From Atrichornis clamosus (taxonomy: Eukaryota; Chordata; Aves; Passeriformes; Menuridae), in NCBI GenBank assembly GCA_013400975.1, contig WBMZ01014009.1, forward strand, positions 44,279 through 108,278: a DNA stretch of 64,000 nucleotides. The letters run 5' to 3'. A model generated the notes under the pieces. That model worked only from the letters and a program-made list of their open reading frames with translations. It did no database searches and was not told the DNA's origin. Positions within the stretch are counted from its first letter, which is position 1, and every line of letters begins with the position of its first letter. The position numbers and the translations under genes were made by a program. Below are positions 33,085 to 46,089 of this stretch, one piece after another.

Positions 33085-36000
33085 TACTCGAGTTGCCAGT
33101 TCTTCCTTTGGATAATCCTGAGGGTGATTTCACAGCAAGCAGTAGCACAAGACCAGCCAGCCTGGCAGGATCAACTGCGCTTTTCTACTCCCACCCCCCA
33201 CCCCGAGTCAAACAGTCTGTGGTAGTCCCTGCTGTGAGACCCTGCTGCAACAACACTGGGCCCATCATTATGTGCTTCATGCACTGAGTTTCCTTCTCTC
33301 TATTGCATAATGAGAGATAGATACAGCACAGAGTAAATTACTCCAGGCTTTGGATCAAGGCTTTCTAATTGCTCTTTGCAGGAGAGTTCTTGCCTTTCAG
33401 GGCACCATGTCATACTTTGCCAGTATTTGGAAAGGGTGGTGGGTCACTTGTCCAGCAGCAAACCCCAGCCAGTTTTGGTTTACTCTGAAAACAGCACCTC
33501 TTTATGAAGAAACCAGATCTGGTTTACTCCTCCCTCTACTCTCATCAGTCTCTGCTGCAAGGAACGTAAAGAGCCCATCACTGCCTGGCAGCTGCTGAGT
33601 GAGCTGCTACGAAGTCCTTCCTTGTCCCCAGTTCCACTGTTGTCCTGCTATCTATCCACACCACGTCTTGATGTGACGGAAGCAGGCAATACAGGCACAG
33701 GGAATGTGGTAAGGCTTCAGCAGGCATGGGGTGCACAACAGCTTTCCATGCTCTGCCCTCACAAGTTCTCTGCTATCCCCCCAGAGCAATTTTCTAGGCA
33801 ACAGCGCGGTTGCATTCCCTTCCCTATCTCCTAATAAATATCATGCTAAGCAAGATGAGTATCGTCTTCCCAGACCAAGCAGCATGACCCACTTTCTGAA
33901 TCAGGGCAGATGCAATTGGGCCCTGGAGTCCTGGACCCCTCCCAAAGCAGAGAGATTTTGTAACGATTACAGCAAGAAGCAGAAGGAATAGAAAAGTAAT
34001 ACCTGATCAAGGGGTGCAGTGATGGAGTTGAAGCTGCGACTCCTCCTTGCCATTCTATGCTCTGGCATTTTCGTAGGACACTGAGGCAAGAGCTGTGTGC
34101 ACATTCACACATCTCTCCTCCACTGCCCTACATTCCTCAAAAGTAAGGTCCAATTTAAAATTCTGGCTATGGCTCAGGTGAGGCAACTGTTGCCCTCCCT
34201 AAACACCCACACTGATTTTTCCCCTTCTCTTTTCCCTTGCCCACAGCAGAGCAGGAACACAGGATTCACGTACCAGCAGTGCCAGTCCCCCCTTGCACAG
34301 ACAAACACATATATATGTCCTACCCTGCCCCAGTGATAGCCTTGAGGCTTTTAACAAAGCAGTTGTGCCTGGTGTCCCAGCACTGACAGCTGGCTTGTGT
34401 GCCAACTTCCAGCGGTCCGTGAGTTTACACGCATGTCACTACCTCCGTCTGGCCACCCCCAAGTCTCTCTTGGCCTAGAGCTTCCAGACCCACTGCTCAC
34501 AGGGAGGAGGCTCGCACTGGGGTCCTTTACAGGCGCAGCAAAACCAAAAGCCTCTGCAGAAGACTTGTACTTTGGGCCAAACCCAGTCTGGCTCGCTAGA
34601 AAGGAGGTGGTTGGATCCTGATCCCAGTGGCACTACTCTGTTTGGAGATGCTCCATTTTTCCAAGGAACAGCTCTCAGATGTAGCTGGGATCAGATTATA
34701 ACCCAATGGGCATGGAAAGCAATCAAAAGGAGGTGGAATAAATGCCAGTAGTGCTTTCATTGCTTGCACTCACAAAGGGTTCAAGGGCTCGCAGGGGAGC
34801 ATTAAGGTTCCATGGCCAAAAGCATATAGAAAATCCCATACCAAAGAGGACAACACGCCATGCTCAGTCTGTGCCATGGTCAGCCCTGGGGCACAAAAAC
34901 TCACAAGCGTCTATGCACAGGGGTGCTGGACCACACACCAAAGGGTCACTCCCCTGAAAAGCTCAGCAGGAAACTTGCCTGGGAGTGTTACAGCAGCAGC
35001 CCAAGGCTCCGAACAAGACAAGACCCCTGTACCAGGGACGCACAAACAGCAAAGACAGCGCTCGCCCCAGAGCAAGTCTGACAGACAGGAGTGACAGGCA
35101 GGGAAAGGAGCAGAGCTGCTGTCGCACACGCAGGAGTTAAGAGCTGGCTCTGGCTTCCAGACTCTGGATCTTTCCCCTGCTCACTGCCTACCCACTAGAA
35201 CACACTACCACCGAGACAATAGCACAGAAACAGACATTGATGGGGACTCTGACCAGCACCACCAGCTGCCTTCGACGTTTGACATGGTGAGATAAGGCAA
35301 AAGTAACTTTTAAAGGCTTTCCATGACATTTTTTCTTCCTAGTTAAGTAAAAGAATTTTATAAAGGAAAAAGAAAACCCTTTTACCCAAACTTCAGAGAT
35401 AAAAAAAGAGGGTAAAAATCTTCATCTTAATTCAAAATCCTACTTGATGTGTCGTGGCATGAAAATGTTTTTCACTGCATTTTTTCAGCGTGATCTCATG
35501 CACCCTGCAAACAGGGTACGCCCAAAACACCAGGTATTTTATGGGACACAAGCAGAGCACAAACATACACAATTAAAAAAAATGGGATTGGTAAATATTT
35601 AAATTAATCTGAGCTGGCATCTGTGCAGTCTCCCCTCCCAGAGAGAGGGATGTTTGCAGCTTTGAAAAAATAAAAGTGAGTAACATGACCTTTTCCTTCA
35701 TGTTTGTTAGCTCACTGAAGCTCGGTGGGTTGGGGCAGCCCAGGCACCTCCCAAACAAAGTCGAGCAAGTGCAGCTGGGGCCACTCTCCCTGCCCACTCC
35801 AGGGGCTTGAGGGGACGGAGCTGGTGGAGTAGTTGCTTCAACCTGTTTGCTGTCTCACTCCATAACGCATGGGTTTTGTTGTGTTTGGTTTGGTTATTTT
35901 TTCTTTCCAGTTTAATTGTTGGAGGAGTTTATGAAGTTGTTTGCCAAAAAACAATCGACTCCGGGGAGCCAGCTTACACAAAAAGGGTGTGTCACCCAAG

Positions 36001-37765
36001 CCAGGCTGTGGAGCCATGGAAACCACCACCTTTTGCATTTGCCCAGGTGAAGCCAAAGCTTTTTGGTGGCTTGTGAAATCAGCAGAGATCTGCAAGGAAG
36101 TGAAACACATACACCCAACTGTGCATTCAGCACTGAAATCTCCCACAAGCATGGGGGAATGTTCACACTTAAGTACGGCTGGTTTATCTGACAGGTCACA
36201 CAGAAACACTAATGAACGCACAAGGTGTCCCAAGCATACCCAGAGCACCTGTGCTCCTCCAGGTCAGCAGAGGCTTAGGCAGAGGCAGTGCTGCCCAGCA
36301 GCACACACAGAATGCACTGGCAAAACTCACCCAAACGGCTGTGTGACCAGACAAACGGGAATCTGCGCACACAGGTGGTGAAAAAAAGGCACCCCTGCAG
36401 CATAGGCAAATGTCCCAAAAGGACCGGGTGCTCGTTCTGACCTGCAGGAGAGCAGCCAGTCGTGGTGGCAGGCAGGGGATGGTGAGAGCAGAAGGAATGT
36501 CTCCCCAGGTCTCTGCAGCAGTGGGGTGAGAGGAGTGTGCCATGCAGGACCCTGTGTCCAGACACAGGCAAACATTTGGGAGGGGGATGTTTGTCTTGCG
36601 GGTGGCTGGAGAGGGACCCTGGCTGCATTCTTCTCAGTCTTAGAAAAGAAAACAGAGAATTCCTCACAAGTACTGACTGCCAGCCTGACTGACAGAAAAG
36701 AACCCAGGAACAAAGCGCAGAGAAGGGATTTTACAGCCACCCAGCTCCTGTGAGTGTCTGCTCCAGAACTCTCCTGCTACCACTGGGAAAGGGAAGGACG
36801 CTCTGAACTGCAGACCCTTTCAAAGGGGTAACATCCATTATTCTCCACTGCCAGCTGCTGAAAGCATGCTGACGGCATTTCAGGTTACAGGATTTCAGCC
36901 ACTTTCGTGGAATACAGGCAGGGAAGCGAGCCGAGGACAAAGCCTTACCAGGCCAACTCTTGCAGGTAGAATTGTGTGGCATATGGAAAAAATGAATGGG
37001 TACAAAAAAGTCCACCAGAACGAAGTTCCAGGATCATCCTCAATATCAGAGCTAGCCAGAGCCAGCAAGAAGCCAGAAATTTCTTTGTCTGGTTTGACTT
37101 CAGTCTGCCACACTAACAGTGGGATGATTCAATCCTGGCACTTCTCTTACATGGAACCAAAGGTCCCTGACCACAAACCACATCAAGAATTAGCTCCTGT
37201 GCTTCATGAACCCTGCAGAGAGGAGTATTGAACCCTCAGCGTGGGAGAGATGAGGGCAGTGATCTTTCTCTTGTGCAGGGAAGGAGGGAAACCTTGCAAA
37301 GCCCATCACTACTTTTATGGTTCACTGTTGGCGTCCACATGTGTATTTACACCAGATCCAAACCTGTCACCAAATGCAGTGACCTGGCCTTTTCCCATCC
37401 ACAGCCCCTCATTCTCCCCTTTTGTTTGAGAAACCCAAAGTAAGTGCCAGACAGACACATGTCAATTACTGTTTAACGGGAAGGTCCTCAGGGCCACCTC
37501 CCAGCGAAGACAGAACTTGGCATGGTGCAGGACTCTGGAAGAGCACCCCGGTGCTCCAGCCACTGCCTGCACCTCTGGGCTGTCTCTTAGTATAGCCCAT
37601 GGCCACTGCAGAGCCTGCTGCTCCCCTAGGGCAGCTGACAGGAACAAGGGGAGCTCCCTGGGCAGGCTCCCCCAAGGGGGACTGTGGGAAGGGCCCAGCA
37701 GATCCACAAAGCAGACAAGTACTGGTAAGGCTTGGTGCGTCAGCCTTTCTGGCATCGACCTCCCA
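33085..37765. other. Non-coding sequence, no gene recognised
   Basis: Long stretch of unique sequence with overlapping frames up to 146 codons (35941-36381 plus) that do not resemble known proteins. AT-rich parts occur at 35300-35420 and 35570-35600. No repeat family, RNA gene or exon was recognised. Confidence 0.45.
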
Positions 37766-37783
37766 AACTCATTCAAATATTTC

Positions 37784-37895
37784 CTTTTTTTTTTTTTTTT
37801 CATTTAATGTTCCCTATAATTCATCTGTCCCAAAAGATAATCAATAGAGGCCGTAATGAAAATTTGAGCCATATTTTATGATCGGCTGCAGGAGA
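37784..37895. promoter_or_regulatory. T-run and adjacent candidate conserved element
   Basis: A T-run of about 17 is followed by CATTTAATG, CTATAATTCATC, AGATAATCAATAG, CCGTAATGAAAATT and TTTATGATCGG. The latter block is complex, AT-rich and keeps two CpGs, a pattern seen in constrained enhancers. Conservation is not demonstrable here. Confidence 0.3.
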
Positions 37896-37899
37896 AAGG

Positions 37900-39815
37900 G
37901 CCACATCAGCAGGACCAGCCTTGGCTTCCAGCATCATTTCTGTGTGCATTCGCCTGCTCACTAGCCAGATTCCCTCCTCCACCCACCCAAGGCTGCTGAC
38001 AGGGGCAGGCCCTCCAGGATAAACTCCCCCCTTTCCTCCAATTTCAAACAGTTGCCACTGGATCCACAGTTGAAGAGGTAAATGTGGGGGAAAGGGAATT
38101 TCCTACAGTGTGCAAAGGGCCCTAACCCTGGCCCTGGGGAACCTCCAGAGCATCCCACAGCTTCTCAGCTCTCAAAAAAGTCCTATGTCCTTTAACCAGT
38201 CAGATCCTTGGGGATACGATGATCACGTAGCAGGATCTGAAGAATTATTTCAACCCTTCACAGTAATTCCATAATCCTTGGCACTGCCTCTCAGTCAAGC
38301 TGTGCTTCATGCTCCTCTTCTCCCAAACACGAGGGCAGTCACTAATGGGGAAAGAAGAGGGGATTCCCTGAGGAACAGCCCCAGTGGAGAGACTGCTGTG
38401 GTGCAGTGCAGCCCTACAAGGCTCCCACTATTGACAGCAAAGACCAAAGAAGCACCTTTGGGCTCCCCGCCCCATGAGAAACCACACAGTTGCATATGAG
38501 GGATCATGGTGGGCTCAGTACTCTCCAATTCTAAACACTGAACATTAGCAGGCACAGAAGCAAACTCCATAGCTCTACTCCAACAAAACACTCATCTCTT
38601 CTGCCTCCTGTGCACTGTCGTCTGGTCTCAGTACTACAGGTACATTTGAGCTTTTGAATGGTTTGAAAACAGGGATCTGAAACCCCAACGTTGTTCAGCA
38701 CCACTGGAAAAAAAAGGGAGAAAAAGGCTGCAGAAGCCTAAAGCACATTCATACGTCTACCATAAAAATCCCTGTCCAGTCACTAGAACTGTACTCCTCT
38801 ATGTCTAGTTCCAGGGGAACCTCAGACAATCCCACCTACCTCTCTTTATTTCTTTTAGGCACAAATACTACAACTGCTCCCAAATCCATCCATTTTACTA
38901 TAGAATGTATTAATTTAGGAGCTATGCTGACATTGCTTGCCCAAGTGGGGAGTGGCAAGGAGAGACAATCATGTCTCAGTGCCACCTCCACATGCTGCTG
39001 TGTGTTTTTCAATCCACATTATAAATCCTACAGCACTTTGGAGCACCTTGATCTATCCTCCCAGCACACAACTGGCAGGTTTGTTGTTTTTGCACAAGCA
39101 CACGGACGCAGTCAGAGCTGAATGAAGGCAAAAGCCTCGGTCCAGTTCCTGGAACCCTTCTCCATCTCGGATTCCCAGCAGCAGGTCCCTCGTCCTCCCT
39201 TTAAAGGCTGGAGCATATTTCATTGCCTGAAGCTGCCGCGTCTGCAGGGAGCCGGAGGTAACAAAACCGTCTTTGATTTGGCCAAGGGAAAAATATCAGA
39301 AGTGAAAGGCCAGAGTGAGGAATTTATAACAGCAGCTAAGGCAGCAAAAATACAAGTGCCTGACCAGAGGCTGCCCTCCTGGTCAGCATGCCATGTTGTT
39401 CACCTTCCCACGTGTCTTGAAGGGGCAGGATGTTGCAGAGAGCACAGCCAGAAACCACCAATTTCCTATACACACGAGTGTACTGACATCCTCGTGAGAC
39501 CCCTGCTCAGCATCAACTCAGAGGCATAAGCTGCAAAGCCAAGAAGCCTCTGCTCACCCAGAGGTGCAGGTGGGGATCCTGTAGTGCTTTACTGCTCAGG
39601 ACTGTTGCCTTTCCTTTACAAAACTGATGTAGCACCATTGTGCCAGTATAGCGATGATAATTTAATTCCCAAGGTAGAAAATGCTCTCTGTCCTGGATGG
39701 ACAGACTGAATCCCTAAAACCAGCAGCAGCAAGAGCAACAGACAAATATTTCCACCTTTCTCACGGAAACTTGGAAATCAACCATCTTTGTTTAAAAATT
39801 ACAACACGATAATCA
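37900..39815. other. Non-coding sequence, no gene recognised
   Basis: Unique sequence. TTCAGCACC at 38694-38702 equals the left half of the REST/NRSF RE1 site, but the right half is not present at canonical spacing. No other element recognised. Confidence 0.45.
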
Positions 39816-39819
39816 AATT

Positions 39820-39902
39820 AATTACTGTTTCCACGATGTAGATGAGGTGACAGACTTGCAAGATGTGGGACACAAGGACTGTGAATCCAGAGGACCTGGG
39901 TG
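39820..39902 (+). mobile_element. Possible MIR remnant
   Basis: ATTACTGTTTCCACGATG, then TAGATGAGGTGACAG, then GACTTGCAAGATGTGGGACA parallel the MIR core (tattatccccattttacagatgagg ... cttgcccaaggtcacac) with an internal deletion. The match is loose. Confidence 0.4.
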
Positions 39903-39904
39903 AG

Positions 39905-40710
39905 AAGCTTCATGCTTTAAACTTACACTGGAAAGGGGACTGAAATCCCAAGCAGAGATGGGAAAGCACTGCCATCTCTGAAGCCTCGTGTCAGCACCAC
40001 ATAGAGCCATTCTCTTTTTAATCCAGCTGCCAACACAGTAGTGATAGAGATACCTGCCTGTGAGAAACTTAGGGAAAGGCATGCAGGGCTGTAACATGGC
40101 TGTTGCAGTCACTGCTAACTTGCCCCAGGTTTGAACTGGTGACCCTTACTAATATAATCCAGTCCCTTGATATCCTCAGAGAGCAATCACCACATTTTAT
40201 TAACCCAGCCAATTTCAGAAGTGCATACACAGTATTCTAGTTACTTCTTACAATTATGCATTATAGGTCCATTTCACCCATATGCTTGTACTGAAGTGGC
40301 GTGCAGCACAGCTTTCTGCCATCAGGCCAATGGCACAAGGAGAGCAGGGCTGAGCCAGCCCTGGTGTTCTCAGAGCACAGAGCAAACCCAGTGCCTACAG
40401 ACATCTCTTGCAGCAGTGATATTCCAGCCTAATACAAAGCCTCAGAGATCCCCACAACCAAATACATTTTTTAAAATGACATGTTTCCACCTATTGGTCC
40501 CTGGAGTGAACTAATTGCTTTTGCTAGTTCTAAAAGCCAGAGTTATTTCACTGAAAAAAAATGAGCAAGTGCATGGGAACTCAGAGACGTCCTCAGATTT
40601 CTGACATAAAAACCCCATGTATGCAGAATGTATTCGCTGCCCAGTCAAACTTCCAGCTTTTACTGCATGGCATGCCACAGGAGAATTCTTCACTTCCCAG
40701 TGAAGGTGGG
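39905..40710. other. Non-coding sequence, no gene recognised
   Basis: Unique AT-moderate sequence. A plus-strand frame of 115 codons at 40167-40514 has no recognisable feature. Confidence 0.45.
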
Positions 40711-40715
40711 AAGAA

Positions 40716-40800
40716 AAGGAGTTAAAGCAACCTGACCAAACTCAAACAGCAATTTAGTCAAAACTAGATTTCTGTGTGTGCTCTAACCATTAGGTTATCC
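40716..40800 (+). mobile_element. SINE remnant (MIR-like tail)
   Basis: GGAGTTAAAGCAACCTGACC, then ACTCAAACAGCAATTTAGTC, then GTGCTCTAACCATTAGGTTA follow the order of the MIR-type tail (ggttaagtgacttgcccaaggtcacacagcaagttagtgg ... tgctctaaccactagacca). The CTCTAACCATTAGG end is characteristic of these SINEs. Confidence 0.6.
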
Positions 40801-40865
40801 CCTTCTCAGTCTATGAGGAAAGTGCTATTTCCACTAAAAGACAAGTGTTTTGAAGGGGAGGGGAG

Positions 40866-40890
40866 TTTTTTTGTTGTTTTTTTTTTTTTT
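40866..40890. repeat. Poly-T tract
   Basis: T-run interrupted by two G bases, 25 bases long. Simple sequence with no associated retroposon body recognised. Confidence 0.75.
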
Positions 40891-41252
40891 AAAGATGACA
40901 CCCTACAGAGGGGAAGCTGCTCAGCAGGGGATCAATCCAGGACCTGCTTCAGTTACTATCTGGTTCAGAGAAAGACTCACTGAAAAAAAGGCCAGCAAGA
41001 ACTAACACTTTTCTGCCTCCTGAAATAGCAAGAGAGTCTGAGTGTACAATCCTGATACACAGACCCATGAGTTCAGATGCCCTGTAAACAAAGCAGCCCA
41101 GAGTCCAGCTCTAGACCTGCCTCCTCTGCTGTATGGTCTAGATAGTCATTTATAGGCAAGAACAAACCATCTACAGACAAAACAAAAGTACAAAGTATGT
41201 ATAGTTACAAAAGCTGAAAAAAAATTTAGATAAAAATAAAAATAGAGCAACT

Positions 41253-41268
41253 AAAAAAAAAAAAAAAA
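41253..41268. repeat. Poly-A tract (16 A)
   Basis: Uninterrupted run of 16 A following further A-rich sequence at 41216-41250. Possible tail of an old retroposon or simple slippage. Confidence 0.75.
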
Positions 41269-41269
41269 G

Positions 41270-44200
41270 ATGAATTTTTCAGGGATGATAACTAGAGGAA
41301 AAGAAGTGCATGTCTTTTCAGAAACTTGTACCTACCTGAATCAGGAAGCAACCATAAGTTTTGGGTGCAGTTTCTATGAAAACCAGTCCTCACTGTTGAG
41401 CAGAAACCCAGTGGGAAGCAAGAAACCTCTACTTCTTTCTAGAAGCAGTTCAGCTGCACCATTAGCTGGGAAAGTTTCAGGTGAGACTCCTTTCCCCAAG
41501 TCTGAGTTAACTGCTTTTTACTTTGATGATGTTCAGTGCTATTTCAAAGGAACCAAAGCTGAAGGTGACCATTGCTATTTTTTTATCATCATTTTATGAA
41601 CATGTTAACCTTAATTCACAAATGCTCTACAGAGTGAATTTCCTTCTATTCTGTTTTTCATACTTGATGACCAGTATTTCAAAAAGATGGATTTTTAAAA
41701 ATGTGTACAAGAAGCTACCTTATACAAACTTGTGATGCTTTTCTACAAAATCCACATAAAAATAAGATTATTACCAATTAATTTGAACAGAGCCAAAAGA
41801 GCTGTTTCAGTGCAGGCTATCAGTTTAACTACCACATCTCAAATTAAACAGGTATAAATGTTTTATACATAAAAGGCTCTAGATTATAGAATTCAAACAC
41901 ATCTTTCCCCCTTTTCAACACTTCTGCTCCAAATTTCCTTTAGGAGTTGATACGTTGGACAGTGGAAAAAAAATGTTTCACATGTGCATGTGGAGGTCAC
42001 TTTGCTCTCATGTTTACAACACGAAGTTTGGAAAACTTGCTCAAAGTAGCGCTTTCTCCCCCAGTTCATTGTTTAATGGATATTTTCCTTTCAAGATTTT
42101 TATTCAAAAAGATCCTCTTTTGTCTTTCTAAAACCCAGGTTTTATGGAGGAAACACTCTGCCCTAAATCATCATCTCCAGTCAAAGGAAAGCTGCTTACA
42201 ATGTTCCCACTTATTGCACACACATAACTCTACATGGAGATTCTTAATCTTCACCCACCCAAGATTAAGGCAACAGAAATTATGAAATCGATACCGATAC
42301 AGAGAGCAACATCTATTACAGTTTCAATGTTTTTGTTATATTTTTTTTCTAAACTATTAAAGCAGTATGATTTTAATGTGGTTGTTGTTGTTTATGCAAT
42401 ACAAATTCTCCGTTGTTTGATGCTGTGGGTACTTATGCAAATGCCCCATTTTCTTTATAGAAATCCTTCCTTTGACACCTCATGTGAGTAAAGAAAATAT
42501 CTGAGTGTTTGCAAGATGAGGATCCATTTATATTTAAGGCTCCATTACTGATCAGGAGGCAAAGAGTATCCTTATGGTGCATATAAATTATAGTTATACT
42601 AATTTTAAAGACCCTTACTCTCTGTCCTAGTGATGTAGCAGAAGAGCTTTCGAATAAAGGACATTCTTCTCTCACAGCAGTTTCAGTTCCTTTCTTTCAT
42701 TAATCAAAAGCTATCCTATACATATATATGTTTTCTCTCTACATGCATGTCTGAATACCTCTTTGAGGTTTAACACTCCTGCACCTAAGATTCTAACACA
42801 ACAAATCAAAGATCATTTTGCCACTAACTCCAACAGGCATTTTCAGAAGTTACATCACATAACAAGCAATTAAACTTTAATGAAAAAATAAAAACAAAAA
42901 CACCAGGCAGCCCCTTGTGCTTGCTTTGTCTTTCACACAATCTATCATAAAAAAGCAGGACATTAAAATGGAAGATCCTCTGGCTAAACCTGTGCTGTAA
43001 ACAATTTTTTCCTAATGAATTCCACCTCTTTACTTCACTGAATCAGCAGAGCCGGATGGAATTTCTCTCCTCTCTTCCTTCTCTGTGTATAAAAGGATGT
43101 ACTACTGATAAAACTAGTAACCCATGAAGATCACTTCCCCGAGGTGAGATGCCTCCTGCCAGGAGTTCTGCTCTTGAGGGGTTATAACACCCTCCCTGGC
43201 CCCAAGCTTCTGTGCAGAGCTGGCTCCTCGAAACCAGCAGGACCGCCGGTGTTGTAACATGAGAGCTGGTGCAGGCAGGGAAACAGAATGTTACGGCAAC
43301 TTGAAATGTTCATGCACATTTCCCTTATAAAATGTACAGACCTGAGTCTTCCAAATTTCTCAGCACCTGCAGCTTGGGAAGGCTTCAGCTTGGAGCTGTA
43401 AGTGTTAAAACACCTCTCCACAACGGCTGCCTGAACCTCGACATGCTGCTCCTCTCTTTCAACCCCACCCTCTGCCCATATATTTCCACACCTGCAAATG
43501 ATATCCCTTTAAAATCAAACCTTTTACTTAGCGTCTGCTCAGATCATATCATTTGATGAAAGGTAAGTGGGGTTTACACAAGGCCAAGAGAACAGAAAAG
43601 GGCTGTCATTTCCAAAATATAGTTAAGAAAGGCAAAAAGACAGCAGCAGAAGGGTCACAGTTGGATCATAAAAGCCATTAAGGCCCTGGATTAGGGAGTT
43701 CCACTGGCTCCAGTTCATTCACGACTGTCGAAACAGGACTTTGCACAGCGAGGAGTAAATTCAAGCTTGCACAAAGTAGGACAACTCCAGCCTTCCTGTG
43801 CCTCTTACATTTTTTTTCCTGTTAGGATTTGTCTATTTTCTAGAAATAGAACAAAACACATCTAAAATCAAGATAAATTTTAGAATGTTTCATGTAATTT
43901 ACCTGTCACCATGTATTTTTCGCACTGCAGCTCTTTTGAACAGTGCGATAATCAGTTTGTTTAAGATTCTGATTTTCTTGAACTAGTGCCCTAGACCACT
44001 ACATCTGGATTCTAAATGCTGCATAAAATAAAGTCAGTAAAATGCACAAGAAAAAAACTGCATTGGGAAAATGTCTTAGGTCATATTTTTGTCTTTAAGA
44101 ATTTTTCCCTGTTTGTATAATAAAGAAGAGTTTGGTCTAATCAGTAACATTATTCTCTCCCTTGCCTGCCAAAAGGGATTTCAGTTTTGAACTGAGTTTC

Positions 44201-45545
44201 CTTACTGTATTTAAATTATTTTCAGTGAAACCTACATTTGGATAGGGTTAGGGTGTTTTTCAGTTCATTGTATTGTATTACAAAATCAAAGATCTGTCTA
44301 TAAGAAAAGAGTATTTTCTTACATATACAAAGCACTTTTCCTCCCGAAGTGTTCAGTGTGCCGTGGAAGCGCAGCCAGCACTGGCAAAGTCTCACCCTGC
44401 ATGGATTTACCACTATCCAGAGTAGGGAAAGACTACTGTCCTTTTCCAGTGCTTCTCAAACCATGTGTAAATCAACCGTGAATGTATTGGGGTTTCTCTT
44501 CTACACACCACATCACATCCTCCAGCTCCGAATGTGCCACAGGTGAAAAAGGGGCAACACATTTGGTGAGAGTATAGCAGATGCTCTAATGGCACAGCAC
44601 CTAGCAGGGCTCTTCTTTAGCATAATAAATGAAGACCCCACTCCAGCACAGCATCTCACCCATTTAGCATGAACAGGGAAGAAGAGACCCCATCAAACAG
44701 GAGCTGGGCTGGGCAATGAAATCTGGAATTAGACGTCTGGAAAACCACCTGAGAAACCCACTGGAGAAAGCAGGCTTGGGAAGGCAGTGGGGGATTGAAT
44801 TCCTTATCCTCCCCGTCTGGTAAACAGTTCCAGCCTTCTCAGCACACTCACTCCACATCCTCCCAACCTCAGGTGTGCAACAGGCGTGTAGCGACACAAC
44901 CTGTCCATGATAGGAAGAAAGGGAGACACAAGAAGGAATTGGGAGAACAGGACAAATGATACGAGACAGACGAAGACCAGGAGGCAAGTGACAGGTACAG
45001 TGGTGGCAGGCAGCAGAAGCAGCAAACTGGAATCCACAAAGTATCTGGAAGCACTGCAGGAAGCACCTTGAACTAGAGAGCAAACCTGGGAGTCCGAACT
45101 GTGGGTGCAGGTGTGTGGTAAAGTTCCTAGCTGGGAAGTACTGGCTTGGTTGTACCAAGCAAGACAATTCTCTTTCAGAGCCTGAACACAGGCACAGAAC
45201 AGTTCTACAGACTCAAGGGGCATTTTAAACACTACCAGCTCTCTAGGTTAGAAAGAACTTCCTGTTTGCAGTCTGGAGCTTTCCAGTTGTCTTGAGGATG
45301 AGCAGTTATGAGTTCAAAACACTGGTGTGATAGTGAAACAGAAGAAGTGAGAAAGCTTGTAGGCCTGGGGGTTCCCACGACTGCCTGAGCTGAGCAGTTC
45401 TTCCTGCCTGGAGCCAGAAAGAGTTGCCCAGGGAGATCAAACCTGCCCTGCAAATTCCCAAATCCAAGTCATGCAAATTCTAATCTTCCTCCAAGCACTG
45501 ATACTGGTATAGGTACTCTGACTTCATCAGATGGATGAAGGAAAT
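41270..45545. other. AT-rich non-coding sequence, no gene recognised
   Basis: From 41270 to about 44300 the DNA is conspicuously AT-rich with T- and A-runs and short frames only. GTTGTTGTTG occurs near 42381. From 44650 to 45240 overlapping minus-strand frames of 142 and 167 codons exist, Ser/Leu/Cys-rich and unrecognised. No repeat family or RNA gene was identified. Confidence 0.4.
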
Positions 45546-45552
45546 GGAAAAA

Positions 45553-45566
45553 GGGGGGGGGGGGGG
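45553..45566 (+). repeat. Poly-G tract (14 G)
   Basis: Fourteen consecutive G bases after an A-run, followed by CC and later an ACACACATACACACC stretch. Homopolymeric G runs of this length are rare in vertebrate DNA, prone to length change and hard to sequence. Confidence 0.85.
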
Positions 45567-45649
45567 CCTTACTGCCTACACACACATACACACCCCACCT
45601 CAGGCAATAAGAGGGGGTGTGAATAATGGAGCAGGTTCAGCAGCCAACA

Positions 45650-45735
45650 GCATTCAGGGTCGAATCAGTAATCCCCTTTTTCCATTTCCGTTTGCTATTT
45701 GATGTAATTATAGTTTTTGATTGAAATCCACCCGG
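45650..45735. promoter_or_regulatory. Candidate conserved non-coding element
   Basis: GAATCAGTAATCCCC, TTTGCTATTTGATG, GTAATTATAG and TTTTTGATTGAAATCC lie within 80 bases of complex sequence. GTAATTATAG is a strong homeodomain site and AATC/GATT are paired- or PBX-like cores. Composition-based call only. Confidence 0.35.
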
Positions 45736-46019
45736 AGTGTAACCCCTCTGCTTAATGCACTGCTTAAATCCTTGGGTACACAACCACGCTGCTCCCCAGA
45801 CTCGCCTGGAATAGGAAACCATTTCAATGCCAAAAATAAGTCTTTGCTTTCTTTGGTAACGCCCTCAGTCTTGGCTCAGCCTCTGCTACACCCACCAAAG
45901 CAGCAGGGCAGGGAGTTTAAGAGGGCTACCTGATACCACCCATGGTTAGCGACTGTGCTGTAAGTTGAACCTGCAAGAGGGTTAAACTTTTGAAGGCTTT
46001 CTTTACTACCCAGACACTA

Positions 46020-46086
46020 GGAGAGGTGGCACAGCGGTAAGGACACAAGACCTGGAGCCGGGCCTCAGCTTTCCCAGTAGATTTGC
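46020..46086 (+). mobile_element. tRNA-derived SINE head, tentative
   Basis: GGTGGCACAGCGGTAAGGAC followed by ACAAGACCTGGAGCCGGGCC resembles the tRNA-like 5' part of amniote SINEs (tggtgtagtggttaaggcacaggactgggagtc). The box A-like and intervening words are in order but diverged. Confidence 0.4.
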
Positions 46087-46089
46087 TGC

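Noticed and set aside
38694..38702. REST/NRSF RE1 site
   Set aside because: Only the left half TTCAGCACC is present; the right half is absent at canonical spacing.
44241..44256. Interstitial telomeric repeat (GGGTTAGGG)
   Set aside because: Only about one and a half TTAGGG units; no array.
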